Shown piece after piece: positions 53,712 through 63,276 of a DNA stretch of 64,000 bases. The translations under genes were made by a program, and so were the position numbers. The notes beneath the pieces were generated by a model that was not told where the DNA came from, did not search any database, and worked only from the letters and a program-made list of their open reading frames with translations. Where the stretch lies: NCBI RefSeq assembly GCF_010725725.1, contig NZ_AP022599.1, positions 4,464,001 through 4,528,000 of the forward strand, written 5' to 3'. Numbering within the stretch: position 1 is the stretch's first letter; the number at the start of each line of letters is the position of its first letter. Origin of the DNA: Mycolicibacterium pulveris. GTDB lineage: Bacteria; Actinomycetota; Actinomycetes; Mycobacteriales; Mycobacteriaceae.

Positions 53712-55221
53712 CCGCCCGCCGTCGCGGCCGGTCGGGCGTGCGATAGAGCACGTACCACGCCACCGCGGCGCAAGCGGTGGCCAGCAGGACGTGTGTCCAC
53801 GAGTACATTCCGTGCGCCCCGTCGGGCTTCCAGACCACGGTGATCCACGTCGACAACCCCGCGATGACCGCGATCGCCTGGCGGCTCTGAGCCAGCGCCG
53901 CCACCACCGCCAACGGCCAGGTGTAGTACCAGGGCAACGCCGCGGGCACGAACAACACCACGACGACCATCACCCAGGCGATGCCGAGCAGGGCCTCCCG
54001 GTCGGTATGGCGAAAACGCCACCACAACAACGGAAGTGAGACGGCGATGATCGCGATACCGATGATCCTGGTGATGTCGAGCACGGCGTAGAAGTTCACC
54101 GGGACGACCAGGCTGCCGATGACGTTGATGAGATTGGCCGCCGCGGTCGGGACGGTCAGCCAGTTGATGATCTTCACCGAGCCCGCGAGGGCGGTCAGCC
54201 AGCCCAGCCCGACCCCGGCGATCAGCGACACGATCGCGAACACCGCGACGAAGACCACCGCGGACGCCACCGTGGCCACGATGAAGGCCTTGAGCGCGCC
54301 GTAGCCGCGCCTGGACTGAAGGTCACGCGCCCATACCCACACCATGAACGGCAGAGCCAGGCCCGCGGTGGCTTTCACCGCGACCGCAGCGGCGATCAGG
54401 CTGACCCCCCAGCCGTGGTGGCCCTTCAGCGACAACGCGATGCCTGCCATCATCAGTCCGACCATCAGCATCTCGTTGTGCACGCCGCCCATCAGGTGGA
54501 TGATCACCAGCGGGTTGAGTACGCAGATCCACAGCGCGGTCGGGCCGTCGGCGCCGACATGACGGGCCACCCGCGGCGCCGCCCAGATCAGCAGCGCCAG
54601 ACCGGGCAGCATGCACAGCCGCAGCAGCATCGTGCCCGCGACGATGTCTTCGCCGACCAGCTGCGTGACGAACTTGGCGATCAGGATGAAGCCGGGCCCG
54701 TACGGCGCCGTCGTCGTCGTCCAGATCGGGCTCACGTTGTCCAGCAACGAATTCGGGTTGTCGACGGGGCCGACCGCATAGGGATCGAGCCCGTCCCGCA
54801 GCAGCGCACCCTGGGCCAGGTACGAATAGGTGTCCCTGCTGAACAGGGGAACGCTCAACAGCAGCGGCGCCAGCCAGAACCCCGTCGTGGCGATCATCGT
54901 GTATTCGGTTGTGGTGCGCCCGATCACGCGGCGGCCCAGCCACAGCCACGCCGCCAGCATCAATGCCACGCCGCCCCACAACAGCACCGACGACAGCACC
55001 AGCCCGTGCCCGAAGCGCAGCCACGACAGGTGAAGCGATTCCAGCAGCGGATCGTGCAGCCGGGTGCTGCCTGCGCCGAGCCCGCCCGCCGCGATCATCA
55101 CCGCGCCCACAAAGCCCAACCGTGCCGACTGGGCCTGCGGTGACGTCGCGAACGAAACCAGTCGGGAAATGTGTTGTGCGACCCCGCTTCTGGGCGGGTG
55201 TGTCGATGTCGGAGTTGTCAT
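53632..55221 (-). CDS. mptA: Alpha-(1,6)-mannosyltransferase MptA
   Basis: A 529-residue GT-C enzyme that extends the alpha-1,6 mannan backbone of lipomannan with polyprenyl-phosphate mannose. It has about 12 membrane segments; typical stretches are RLHDPLLESLHLSWLRFGHG in the first outer loop and YLAQGALLRDGLDPYAVGP after SVPLFSRDTYS. The family name covers MptA/MptB; I chose MptA from locus position (Rv2174). The polar Pro/Glu/Arg tail (DRPRRRAVSTPSPGPGEPPH) is encoded over the Rv2175c 3' end. It follows idsA2 by six bases. Confidence 0.92.
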   Translation of the reverse strand: MTTPTSTHPPRSGVAQHISRLVSFATSPQAQSARLGFVGAVMIAAGGLGAGSTRLHDPLLESLHLSWLRFGHGLVLSSVLLWGGVALMLAAWLWLGRRVIGRTTTEYTMIATTGFWLAPLLLSVPLFSRDTYSYLAQGALLRDGLDPYAVGPVDNPNSLLDNVSPIWTTTTAPYGPGFILIAKFVTQLVGEDIVAGTMLLRLCMLPGLALLIWAAPRVARHVGADGPTALWICVLNPLVIIHLMGGVHNEMLMVGLMMAGIALSLKGHHGWGVSLIAAAVAVKATAGLALPFMVWVWARDLQSRRGYGALKAFIVATVASAVVFVAVFAIVSLIAGVGLGWLTALAGSVKIINWLTVPTAAANLINVIGSLVVPVNFYAVLDITRIIGIAIIAVSLPLLWWRFRHTDREALLGIAWVMVVVVLFVPAALPWYYTWPLAVVAALAQSRQAIAVIAGLSTWITVVWKPDGAHGMYSWTHVLLATACAAVAWYVLYRTPDRPRRRAVSTPSPGPGEPPHGPGENEARQPAER

Positions 55222-55227
55222 GACCTT

Positions 55228-56364
<1,137 letters not shown>

Positions 56365-56366
56365 TC

Positions 56367-56372
56367 AGAGTA
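56367..56372 (-). promoter_or_regulatory. Putative -10 hexamer upstream of idsA2
   Basis: Minus-strand TACTCT (56372-56367). With a start site near 56360 it would leave a leader of about 44 bases before GTG 56316. Confidence 0.35.
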
Positions 56373-56419
56373 GAGCCTGCCGTCCGGCAATGAGCAACTC
56401 AGGCGCGGCCACGCGGTGG

Positions 56420-57106
56420 CTACTGCCGGCGTTCGCCGACGCGGGGGGACTGGTCGCGGTTCATGTAGGCCAGCGCGCCGATGATGCCCGCCACCAGCAA
56501 CGATCCCAAGCCAAGCCAGATCGCGGCGCCCGTGAACGAGCGGGCACTGGGATCGGTGTAGCGCGCCTGGGCGTTCATCGTGCTGACCACGCCCGGGCGC
56601 AGTTTCCACTCGACGATCTCGGTGGAGACCTGCTCACCGTTGGTCGAGGTCACCTCGCCGGGAAACGACACGGACAACGACACGTCGGCTTCCGGATCGT
56701 TGAGCGAGGTGAGGTCGGCGCGGCCCTCGAGGATCACCAGATCGCCGGCGCGGCGCAACGAGATGTCGACACCGGCGGCGTCGCGGTTCATGTTGGCCAG
56801 TTGCGGCACCTCGGCGAACGTCAGGTCGGAGAACACCGCCCGCGAGCCCACGTAGTCGTCGCGCTCGTACTCCGAGACCGCCACCTTGTTGGCGAACGGC
56901 AGGTTGTTGAGCAACTGCGGGCCCTTGTCGTCGGCGTTGCGGGGCTTGGCCGCCGCGACGATCTGCCCGGACACCCGGTCGTCGGGGGAGACGGTGAGCG
57001 AGGTCCGGACCCGGACACATCCGACCGCTGTCGGCAACACCACGAGCAACAACATGACGACGGCGAGCAGCCGGGTTCTGCTGTCGCGGGTCAGGAGGGC
57101 CGGCAC
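56420..57106 (-). CDS. lppM: Lipoprotein LppM
   Basis: A 228-residue lipoprotein: signal helix TRLLAVVMLLLVVLPTAVGC with lipobox PTAVGC (Cys30), an outer beta-rich domain (LTVSPDDRVSGQIVAAAKPR to LRPGVVSTMNAQARYTD) and a C-terminal membrane helix (FTGAAIWLGLGSLLVAGIIGAL) with a charged end. In M. tuberculosis LppM affects surface lipoglycans and phagosome traffic, which fits the mannan-assembly neighbourhood. The GTG start at 57106 is chosen to place the lipobox normally; the open frame extends to 57166. It follows the GNAT gene by 56 bases. Confidence 0.9.
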   Translation of the reverse strand: MPALLTRDSRTRLLAVVMLLLVVLPTAVGCVRVRTSLTVSPDDRVSGQIVAAAKPRNADDKGPQLLNNLPFANKVAVSEYERDDYVGSRAVFSDLTFAEVPQLANMNRDAAGVDISLRRAGDLVILEGRADLTSLNDPEADVSLSVSFPGEVTSTNGEQVSTEIVEWKLRPGVVSTMNAQARYTDPSARSFTGAAIWLGLGSLLVAGIIGALAYMNRDQSPRVGERRQ

Positions 57107-57162
57107 GTGGTCATCGTGCCAGACGGGCCGGGCGGCCGAAGCGTGTCGCCGCATCGCGGCGA

Positions 57163-57771
57163 TCACAACGGTAGTGACCGGCCGAGGATCGCGAATGCCC
57201 GCGGATCCCCCGCGAAGTGGTAACCCCGGATGACGTCGGTGAAGCCCAGCCGGCGGTAGAGCCGCCAGGCGCGGTTCGCCTCGCCGTTGATCTCGGGTGT
57301 GGACAACAGCACGTGAGACTCGTCGCGGCCGGCCAGCAGCCGGCGCGCCAACGCCTCACCGAGACCGCGGCCTTGGGCGCGCGGGTGGATGTGCAGCTCG
57401 GTGAGCTCGAAGTAGCTCGTCATCAGCTCGGAGATCCGTGAGCGGTCCGCCCCCACCCGGTGCAGACCGGCCACGACCTGCTGCTGCCACCACTGGTCGG
57501 GGGCGCCGCAGTAGCCGTACGCGATGCCCAGCATCGGCGCCGACGCCAGCACGGCGGTGTCCGGCGCCGTTCCGCGTCCGGCGTTCTGGTCAGGGACTTC
57601 GACCGCGGCAACGGCCTTCCAGCCCTGCCTGCGGGTGTGCTCAAGCCACATCGACGCGCGCTGCGCCTCTGTGCCCCGCGGATACCGCATCGCGTCGACG
57701 TACACGGCAAGCGCGTCACCGAGCCGGCGTTGCATATCGCTCGGCGACAGATCGATGAGAAATGTCGCCAA
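57163..57771 (-). CDS. GNAT family N-acetyltransferase (Rv2170-like)
   Basis: A 202-residue acetyl-CoA-dependent acetyltransferase. The GNAT motif A is LTELHIHPRAQGRGLGEALA (QGRGLG binds the CoA pyrophosphate), with motif B in NRAWRLYRRLGFTDV. The N-terminal half (LSPSDMQRRLGDALAVYVDA) is specific to this actinobacterial group. Rv2170 has been reported to acetylate isocitrate dehydrogenase. The start is TTG 57771, with GGAGAGGGCGAG upstream as ribosome binding site. Confidence 0.87.
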   Translation of the reverse strand: MATFLIDLSPSDMQRRLGDALAVYVDAMRYPRGTEAQRASMWLEHTRRQGWKAVAAVEVPDQNAGRGTAPDTAVLASAPMLGIAYGYCGAPDQWWQQQVVAGLHRVGADRSRISELMTSYFELTELHIHPRAQGRGLGEALARRLLAGRDESHVLLSTPEINGEANRAWRLYRRLGFTDVIRGYHFAGDPRAFAILGRSLPL

Positions 57772-57993
57772 CTGGTCTCGCCCTCTCCGAGGTTCGTGCG
57801 GTGTGGTCCCATTCCATTATTCGGTGAACACGCCGCTGACTCCCAGCGGCGGTGCCCGTCATACAATCGAGCATCCAACTAGGTGGTACGGCTCAGACTG
57901 ACCTCGTATCATGACTGTTAGGTGCCCGTTGAGGCGGGTGCGCACGTTAAATGTGAGATGGCCGGGTCGGCCCGGGTTGCGAGGGAGGGACGA

Positions 57994-58395
57994 ATGCCAC
58001 TCTCCGATCATGAGCAGCGCATGCTCGACCAGATCGAGAGCGCGCTCTACGCCGAGGACCCCAAGTTCGCGTCGAGCGTTCGTGGTGGGACTCTGCGAGC
58101 TCCCTCGGCGCGGCGCCGGCTGCAGGGCGCTGCGCTCTTCGTGGTCGGGCTGGCACTGCTGGTCTCGGGCGTCGCGTTTCCCGCCACGCAGATCAGCGGG
58201 TTTCCGATTCTCTCCGTTCTCGGCTTCGTGGTGATGTTCGGCGGCGTGGTGTTCGCCATCACCGGCCCGCGCATCGTCGGAGGCCGAGACCGCGCTCCCG
58301 AGGTGGGCGCACAACGCCAGAAGCGGGTCAGGGGTTCGGGCGGGTCGTTCACCAGCCGGATGGAAGACCGCTTCCGTCGCCGGTTCGACGAATAG
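57994..58395 (+). CDS. DUF3040 membrane protein (Rv2169c-like)
   Basis: A 133-residue small membrane protein conserved beside the dcw cluster. The cytoplasmic N-terminus (PLSDHEQRMLDQIESALYAE, then DPKFASSVRGG) is the DUF3040 signature. Two adjacent helices follow (GAALFVVGLALLVSGVAF and LSVLGFVVMFGGVVFAITG), then a basic tail ending SRMEDRFRRRFDE. ATG 57994 has GAGGGAGGGA upstream; TATCAT near 57906 may be its -10. An intrinsic terminator follows. The function is unknown. Confidence 0.88.
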   Translation: MPLSDHEQRMLDQIESALYAEDPKFASSVRGGTLRAPSARRRLQGAALFVVGLALLVSGVAFPATQISGFPILSVLGFVVMFGGVVFAITGPRIVGGRDRAPEVGAQRQKRVRGSGGSFTSRMEDRFRRRFDE

Positions 58396-58416
58396 ACCGT
58401 TCACCGATCGAGTCAA

Positions 58417-58447
58417 GGGGTGGCCCGTAGGGGCCGCCCCTTTTTTA
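58417..58447 (+). terminator. Intrinsic terminator with U-tract after the DUF3040 gene
   Basis: GGGGTGGCCC (58417-58426) and GGGCCGCCCC (58431-58440) form a ten-pair stem (one G-U) with a four-base loop, followed directly by TTTTTTA. This is the only hairpin in the window with a long T-run and should insulate the dcw operon. Confidence 0.85.
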
Positions 58448-58571
58448 TTGCTTGCCGAGCTTCCCCACTTCCCCCCACGCCAGTGAGCTGGGGTTTTGTG
58501 GTCCGCATCGCATCGGCTTCGGAGCCCGGGTGGCGCTTGGTGGGGACACCACGACATTGTGACGGAGCTTT

Positions 58572-58606
58572 GGGGGCAAAGTGGGGGATTGTGGGGTAAA
58601 GTGGCG
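58572..58606 (+). promoter_or_regulatory. MraZ box array upstream of mraZ
   Basis: TGGGG (58582-58586), TGGGG (58592-58596) and TGGCG (58602-58606) lie at exact ten-base pitch, with a degenerate GGGGG at 58572-58576. This is the TGGGN-n5 repeat bound by MraZ, which represses its own operon in other bacteria. It ends 47 bases before the mraZ ATG. Confidence 0.75.
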
Positions 58607-58653
58607 GACAGCGGAGCGACCGGGGTTCCGTTGATCGGCAGGAGGTTGGCGAG

Positions 58654-59085
58654 ATGTTTCTCGGCACCTACACGCCGAAGCTCGACGACAAGGGGCGGCT
58701 CACGCTGCCCGCCAAATTCCGCGACGCGCTGGCAGGAGGGTTGATGGTCACCAAGAGCCAAGATCACAGCCTTGCCGTCTATCCGCGCGCCGAGTTCGAG
58801 AAACTGGCACGACGAGCGTCGCAGGCAACGCGGAGCAACCCGGAAGCCCGTGCGTTCCTGCGAAACCTCGCCGCGGCCACCGACGAACAGCACCCCGACG
58901 CACAAGGCCGAATCACGCTGTCGGCCGACCACCGTCGCTACGCGAACCTGTCCAAGGAATGCGTGGTGATCGGGGCGGTCGACTACCTGGAGATCTGGGA
59001 TTCAGCGGCATGGCAGGAGTACCAGCAGACCCACGAAGAGAACTTCTCAGCGGCCACCGATGAAGCTCTGCACGACATCATCTGA
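58654..59085 (+). CDS. mraZ: Transcriptional regulator MraZ
   Basis: A 143-residue DNA-binding protein with two SpoVT/AbrB-like half-repeats: [20 protein letters not shown] near the N-terminus and [18 protein letters not shown] near residue 90, each with the DxxGR core. It forms ring-shaped oligomers that bind the TGGGN repeats seen just upstream, and controls the division/cell-wall operon. In mycobacteria it may also influence RsmH activity (inference from E. coli). ATG 58654 has GGAGG nine bases upstream. First gene of the dcw cluster. Confidence 0.97.
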   Translation: MFLGTYTPKLDDKGRLTLPAKFRDALAGGLMVTKSQDHSLAVYPRAEFEKLARRASQATRSNPEARAFLRNLAAATDEQHPDAQGRITLSADHRRYANLSKECVVIGAVDYLEIWDSAAWQEYQQTHEENFSAATDEALHDII

Positions 59086-59089
59086 CTCG

Positions 59090-60232
59090 GTGGCCGACCG
59101 GCTCGGTGCCCCTGCACCGCGGCCTCTGCCCGAACCGGCCCTGGCGTACTTCCCCAACGCCAGGTCCGTGCTCTCGGACAGGGACCCCGATGCAGCGGGC
59201 ACGCGGCCGGCCGGACGCGACGACTCGGGGGCACATGCGAGAGGTGTTGCGATGGTCCGGGATCCTCACGGACACGTGCCGGTCCTGCTCGACCGCTGCG
59301 TCGAGCTCCTCAAGCCGGCGCTGACCCGGCACAGCGCCGACGGCACCGGAGCGGTGCTGGTCGACGCCACCCTGGGCGCCGGCGGACATGCCGAGCGGTT
59401 CCTCTCCGAACTTCCCGGTCTGCGGCTGATCGGGCTGGATCGCGACCCCGACGCCCTGTGGATCGCAGGGGAGCGGCTGGCCCCGTTCGGCGATCGGGTG
59501 ATGCTGGTCCGCACCCGCTACGACGGCATCGAGGGGGTGCTCACCGAAACCGGGTACTGGGCAAGCAAAGTCGACGGCATCCTGTTCGACCTCGGCGTGT
59601 CCTCGATGCAACTCGACCGCACCGAGCGCGGGTTCTCCTATTCGGCGGACGCGCCGCTGGACATGCGGATGGATCCGGACGCGACGCTGACCGCCGCCGA
59701 GGTCGTCAACACCTTCGACGAGAAGTCGCTGACCCGAGTGCTGCGCGAGTTCGGTGAGGAGCGTTTCGCCAATCGCATTGCCGCGCAGATCATCCGCCGT
59801 CGCGCCCGTCGACCGTTCGCCACCACCGGCGATCTGGTCGAACTGCTGTATGAGGCGATCCCCGCGCCGGCCAGGCGCACCGGCGGGCATCCGGCCAAGC
59901 GCACCTTCCAGGCGCTGCGCATCGTCGTCAACGGCGAACTGGACTCGCTGCGCGCGGCGCTGCCCGCGGCGCTCACCGCGTTGGCGCCGGGTGGCCGGAT
60001 CGTGGTGATGTCCTACCAGTCCCTCGAGGACCGCATCGTCAAGCGCGCGTTCGCCGCCGCAACCGCCTCCCGTACCCCTGCGGACCTGCCCGTCGAGTTG
60101 CCCGGTCACGAACCACAGTTCGCCGCGTTGACCCGCGGCGCCGAACGGGCAACGCCGGCGGAGGTTGAACGCAACCCGCGTAGTGCCCCGGTGCGGCTGC
60201 GCGCACTGGAAAAGGTGGAGGGAGTCGCGTGA
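59090..60232 (+). CDS. rsmH: 16S rRNA (cytosine1402-N4)-methyltransferase RsmH
   Basis: Methylates N4 of C1402 in 16S rRNA. It is 380 residues from GTG 59090. The core begins [19 protein letters not shown], with the SAM motif [44 protein letters not shown], and [18 protein letters not shown]. About 60 residues precede the core; part of this ([15 protein letters not shown]) is shared with M. tuberculosis from memory, so the extension is likely translated. Alternative starts are ATG 59060, which overlaps mraZ, and ATG 59252, which gives the bare core. Also called mraW. Confidence 0.94.
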   Translation: MADRLGAPAPRPLPEPALAYFPNARSVLSDRDPDAAGTRPAGRDDSGAHARGVAMVRDPHGHVPVLLDRCVELLKPALTRHSADGTGAVLVDATLGAGGHAERFLSELPGLRLIGLDRDPDALWIAGERLAPFGDRVMLVRTRYDGIEGVLTETGYWASKVDGILFDLGVSSMQLDRTERGFSYSADAPLDMRMDPDATLTAAEVVNTFDEKSLTRVLREFGEERFANRIAAQIIRRRARRPFATTGDLVELLYEAIPAPARRTGGHPAKRTFQALRIVVNGELDSLRAALPAALTALAPGGRIVVMSYQSLEDRIVKRAFAAATASRTPADLPVELPGHEPQFAALTRGAERATPAEVERNPRSAPVRLRALEKVEGVA

Positions 60233-61287
60233 GACCCAAGCAAGCGAAAGGCAAGGCGCCCGTCCGCGACAGCGACGAGCGTCGACGCAACCCACGCAAT
60301 GCCCGCAACGTGCGTAACGCCCGCGCCGCACAGCGCCGCCCGGCCGACGCGCCGCCGCGGCGCAAACCCACCCGCGAGCAGCGCCCGACGCGGTCGGCGC
60401 CGCAGACCGGTCCCATCCGTCGTCCGGTCGAGCGCTCGGCGCGGCCCAAGAACACCAGCCAGGCCAAAGCCCGGGCCAAGGCGCGTAAAGCCAAGGCGCC
60501 CAAGGTCGTTCGTCCTCCGCTTCGTGAGCGGCTCATCGTCAAGCTCGCGTCGATCGACCTCAATCCGCGAACGCTGGTCGCCAGGGTGCCGTTCGTCGTG
60601 CTGGTCATCGGGTCGCTGGGCCTCGGTCTGGGCATCACGCTGTGGCTGTCCACCGACGCCGCCGAGCGCTCCTATCAGCTCGGCAACGCCCGCCAGACCA
60701 ACCAGGCGCTGTTGCAGCAGAAGGAAGCGCTGGAGCGCGACGTGCTCGAAGCGCAAGCCGCGCCCGCGCTGGCCGAGGCGGCCCGCGATCTGGGCATGAT
60801 TCCGTCGCGCGACACCGCGCACCTCGTGCAGGATCCCGCGGGCAACTGGATCGTGGTCGGTACGCCCAAACCCGCCGAGGGAGTGCCGCCGCCACCGCTG
60901 AACACCCCGCTGCCGGAGGCGACCCCGTCGCCGCCGCCTTCTGCCGCGCCTGGGCCCCGGGTGATCGAACCGCTGGAGCGCTCGGTCCGGTTGCCGTCCA
61001 CGACAGAGCAGGTGCCCGGCGCGCTGCCGCAGGCGCAGGTGCCCGGCGCGCTACCGCAGGCGCAGGTGCCCGACGCGCTACCGCAGGCGCAGGTGCCGCC
61101 CGGCGTCGAGGTCCCGTACGCGGTATCCCCACCGGTGCCCCAGCAGGCGGTACCCGCCCAGCCGCCCGCGCTCGCCCCGCCTGACGGGCAGACGCTGCAC
61201 GTGCCCGCGCAGGGACTTCCCGGCCCGATGCCCACTGCCCAGCAACCGCTTCCGGCGGCCGCGCCTGCGGTAGGCAATCCGGCATGA
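60229..61287 (+). CDS. ftsL: FtsL-like division protein, proline-rich (Rv2164c-like)
   Basis: A 352-residue protein much longer than classical FtsL. The N-terminal 110 residues are cytoplasmic, very rich in Arg, Lys, Pro and Ala. One membrane helix ([21 protein letters not shown], about 125-145) is followed by the FtsL/DivIC-type coiled coil ([20 protein letters not shown] and the next 30 residues) and [16 protein letters not shown]. The C-terminal 140 residues are a Pro/Gln/Ala-rich tail with three nine-residue repeats. The start overlaps the rsmH stop (GTGA). The coil should pair with FtsQ and FtsB partners at the septum. Confidence 0.87.
   Translation: MRPKQAKGKAPVRDSDERRRNPRNARNVRNARAAQRRPADAPPRRKPTREQRPTRSAPQTGPIRRPVERSARPKNTSQAKARAKARKAKAPKVVRPPLRERLIVKLASIDLNPRTLVARVPFVVLVIGSLGLGLGITLWLSTDAAERSYQLGNARQTNQALLQQKEALERDVLEAQAAPALAEAARDLGMIPSRDTAHLVQDPAGNWIVVGTPKPAEGVPPPPLNTPLPEATPSPPPSAAPGPRVIEPLERSVRLPSTTEQVPGALPQAQVPGALPQAQVPDALPQAQVPPGVEVPYAVSPPVPQQAVPAQPPALAPPDGQTLHVPAQGLPGPMPTAQQPLPAAAPAVGNPA
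61009..61098 (+). repeat. 27-base tandem repeats in the ftsL tail
   Basis: Three in-frame copies of a 27-base unit beginning at 61009 (CAGGTGCCCGGCGCGCT at the start of each) plus a partial fourth. They encode repeats of QVP(G/D)ALPQA. The copies differ at one or two bases, indicating recent duplication. Confidence 0.8.
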
Positions 61288-63218
61288 GCCGCGCCGACCG
61301 CAAGACTCGGCGCGGGGCGAAGCCGAAAGCCCGCCCCGCCAAGGGCGCACCCGCCACGCAGGAGCGGTCGGCCAAGGCGCGTCGCACCCGCGCACCCATC
61401 GTCGACACCGGGCTGCGCAGTGCCTCGTTCGTGTTCCGGCACCGCACCGGCAACGCGGTGATCTTCCTGCTGCTGGTCGTGGCCGCCGCCCAGTTGTTCA
61501 ACCTTCAGGTGCCGCGCGCCGCGGGCCTACGCGCCGAAGCGGCAAGCCAACTCAAGGTCACCGACGTCGACAAGGCAGTGCGTGGCGCGATCGTCGACCG
61601 CGACAACGACAAGCTGGCATTCACCATCGAGGCACGAGCGTTGACGTTCCAGCCGCTCAAGGTGCGCAAGGAACTGGAGGAGGCCAGGGCGAAGACGTCC
61701 GAGGCGCCCGACCCCGACGAACGGCTGCGCGAGATCGCCAAGGAGGTGGCCTCGCGACTGAACAACAAGCCCGACTCGACGACGGTGCTCAAGAAGCTCA
61801 GAAGCAACGAGACATTCGTCTATCTGGCGCGCGCGGTCGACCCGGCCATCGCCGAGGCGATCAGGGACAAGTACCCCGAGGTCGGTGCGGAGCGCCAAGA
61901 TCTGCGCCAGTACCCGGGCGGCTCGCTGGCCGCCAACGTCGTCGGCGGGATCGACTGGGACGGACACGGCCTTCTCGGACTTGAGGATTCGCTCGACGCC
62001 GTGTTGGCGGGCACAGACGGGTCGATCACCTACGACCGCGGCTCCGACGGTGTGGTGATTCCCGGCAGCTACCGCAACCGCCACGACGCGGTCGACGGCT
62101 CCACGGTCGTGCTGACCATCGACGACGACATCCAGTTCTACGTACAACAGCAGGTGCAGCAGGCCAAGAACCTGTCGGGGGCCAAGAACCTGTCGGCCGT
62201 GGTGCTGGACGCCAAGACCGGCGAGGTCCTCGCGATGGCCAACGACAACACCTTCGATCCGTCTCAGGACATCGGGCGGCAGGAGAATCGCGAACTCGGC
62301 AACCCCTCGGTGTCCGCACCGTTCGAGCCGGGCTCGGTCAACAAGATCGTCACCGCCGCGGGCGTCATCGAATACGGCCTGTCCCAACCCGACGAGGTGC
62401 TGCAGGTGCCCGGCTCCATCCACATGGGCGGGGTCACCGTCGGCGACGCCTGGGAACACGGCGTCATGCCCTACACCACCACCGGGGTGTTCGGGAAGTC
62501 GTCCAACGTCGGCACGCTGATGCTCGCGCAGCGGCTCGGCCCGGAACGGTTCGCAGAACTGTTGCGCCGCTTCGGTCTCGGTCAACGCACCGGCGTCGGC
62601 CTGCCCGGCGAAAGCGCAGGCATCGTTCCGCCGATAGACCAGTGGTCGGGCAGCACGTTCTCCAACCTGCCCATCGGACAGGGTCTTTCGATGACCCTGC
62701 TACAGATGACGGCGATGTACCAGACCATCGCCAACGACGGCATGCGGGTCCCCCCGCGCATCGTCAAGACCACGATCGCCCCGGATGGCACCCGCACCGA
62801 GGAACCCCGTCCCGAAGGCGTGCGGGTGGTATCGGCGCAGACCGCCAAGACCGTGCGCGAGATGCTGCGCGCCCCCGTGCAACGCGACCCGCGCGGCGTG
62901 CAGCAGGGCACCGGCCCGCACGCCGCCATCGAGGGCTATCAGGTGTCGGGCAAGACCGGTACCGCGCAGAAGATCAACCCGGCCTGCGGCTGCTACTACA
63001 GCGACGTCTATTGGATTACCTTCGCCGGCATGGCGCCCACGGAGGACCCGCGCTACGTCGTGGGCGTCATGGCCGACGACCCGGACCGCACCGCCGACGG
63101 CGAGCCCGGCAGCTCGATGGCGCCGCTCTTCCACAACATCATGTCTTGGCTGCTGCGCAGCCAGAACGTGCCGCTGTCCAAGGATCCGGGCCCGCCGCTG
63201 GTGCTGGTCGCCGACTGA
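61284..63218 (+). CDS. pbpB: Penicillin-binding protein PbpB (FtsI, septal transpeptidase)
   Basis: Class B PBP cross-linking septal peptidoglycan. It is 644 residues. A basic cytoplasmic N-terminus ([20 protein letters not shown]) precedes one helix ([20 protein letters not shown]), then the dimerisation domain with [20 protein letters not shown]. The transpeptidase domain has Ser351 in [14 protein letters not shown], the SSN motif at 406-408, and KTGT at 557-560 in [18 protein letters not shown] 61284 overlaps the ftsL stop (ATGA). All three active-site motifs are intact. Confidence 0.96.
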   Translation: MSRADRKTRRGAKPKARPAKGAPATQERSAKARRTRAPIVDTGLRSASFVFRHRTGNAVIFLLLVVAAAQLFNLQVPRAAGLRAEAASQLKVTDVDKAVRGAIVDRDNDKLAFTIEARALTFQPLKVRKELEEARAKTSEAPDPDERLREIAKEVASRLNNKPDSTTVLKKLRSNETFVYLARAVDPAIAEAIRDKYPEVGAERQDLRQYPGGSLAANVVGGIDWDGHGLLGLEDSLDAVLAGTDGSITYDRGSDGVVIPGSYRNRHDAVDGSTVVLTIDDDIQFYVQQQVQQAKNLSGAKNLSAVVLDAKTGEVLAMANDNTFDPSQDIGRQENRELGNPSVSAPFEPGSVNKIVTAAGVIEYGLSQPDEVLQVPGSIHMGGVTVGDAWEHGVMPYTTTGVFGKSSNVGTLMLAQRLGPERFAELLRRFGLGQRTGVGLPGESAGIVPPIDQWSGSTFSNLPIGQGLSMTLLQMTAMYQTIANDGMRVPPRIVKTTIAPDGTRTEEPRPEGVRVVSAQTAKTVREMLRAPVQRDPRGVQQGTGPHAAIEGYQVSGKTGTAQKINPACGCYYSDVYWITFAGMAPTEDPRYVVGVMADDPDRTADGEPGSSMAPLFHNIMSWLLRSQNVPLSKDPGPPLVLVAD

Positions 63219-63261
63219 GCCCGGCGGCCCTGCTTGCGGCGGGGCGCCCCAGCCAGGCCGG

Positions 63262-63276
63262 TACTGTGTGAGCGCC
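63262..63276 (+). promoter_or_regulatory. Putative -10 element for murE
   Basis: TACTGT (63262-63267) lies nine bases before ATG 63277, in a 58-base gap after pbpB. An additional promoter for the mur genes inside the dcw cluster is suggested. Confidence 0.35.

Noticed and set aside
57829..57850. Short GCCGCTG/CAGCGGC hairpin between the GNAT and DUF3040 genes
   Set aside because: Only seven pairs, common by chance at this GC content, and no adjoining U-tract or promoter symmetry.
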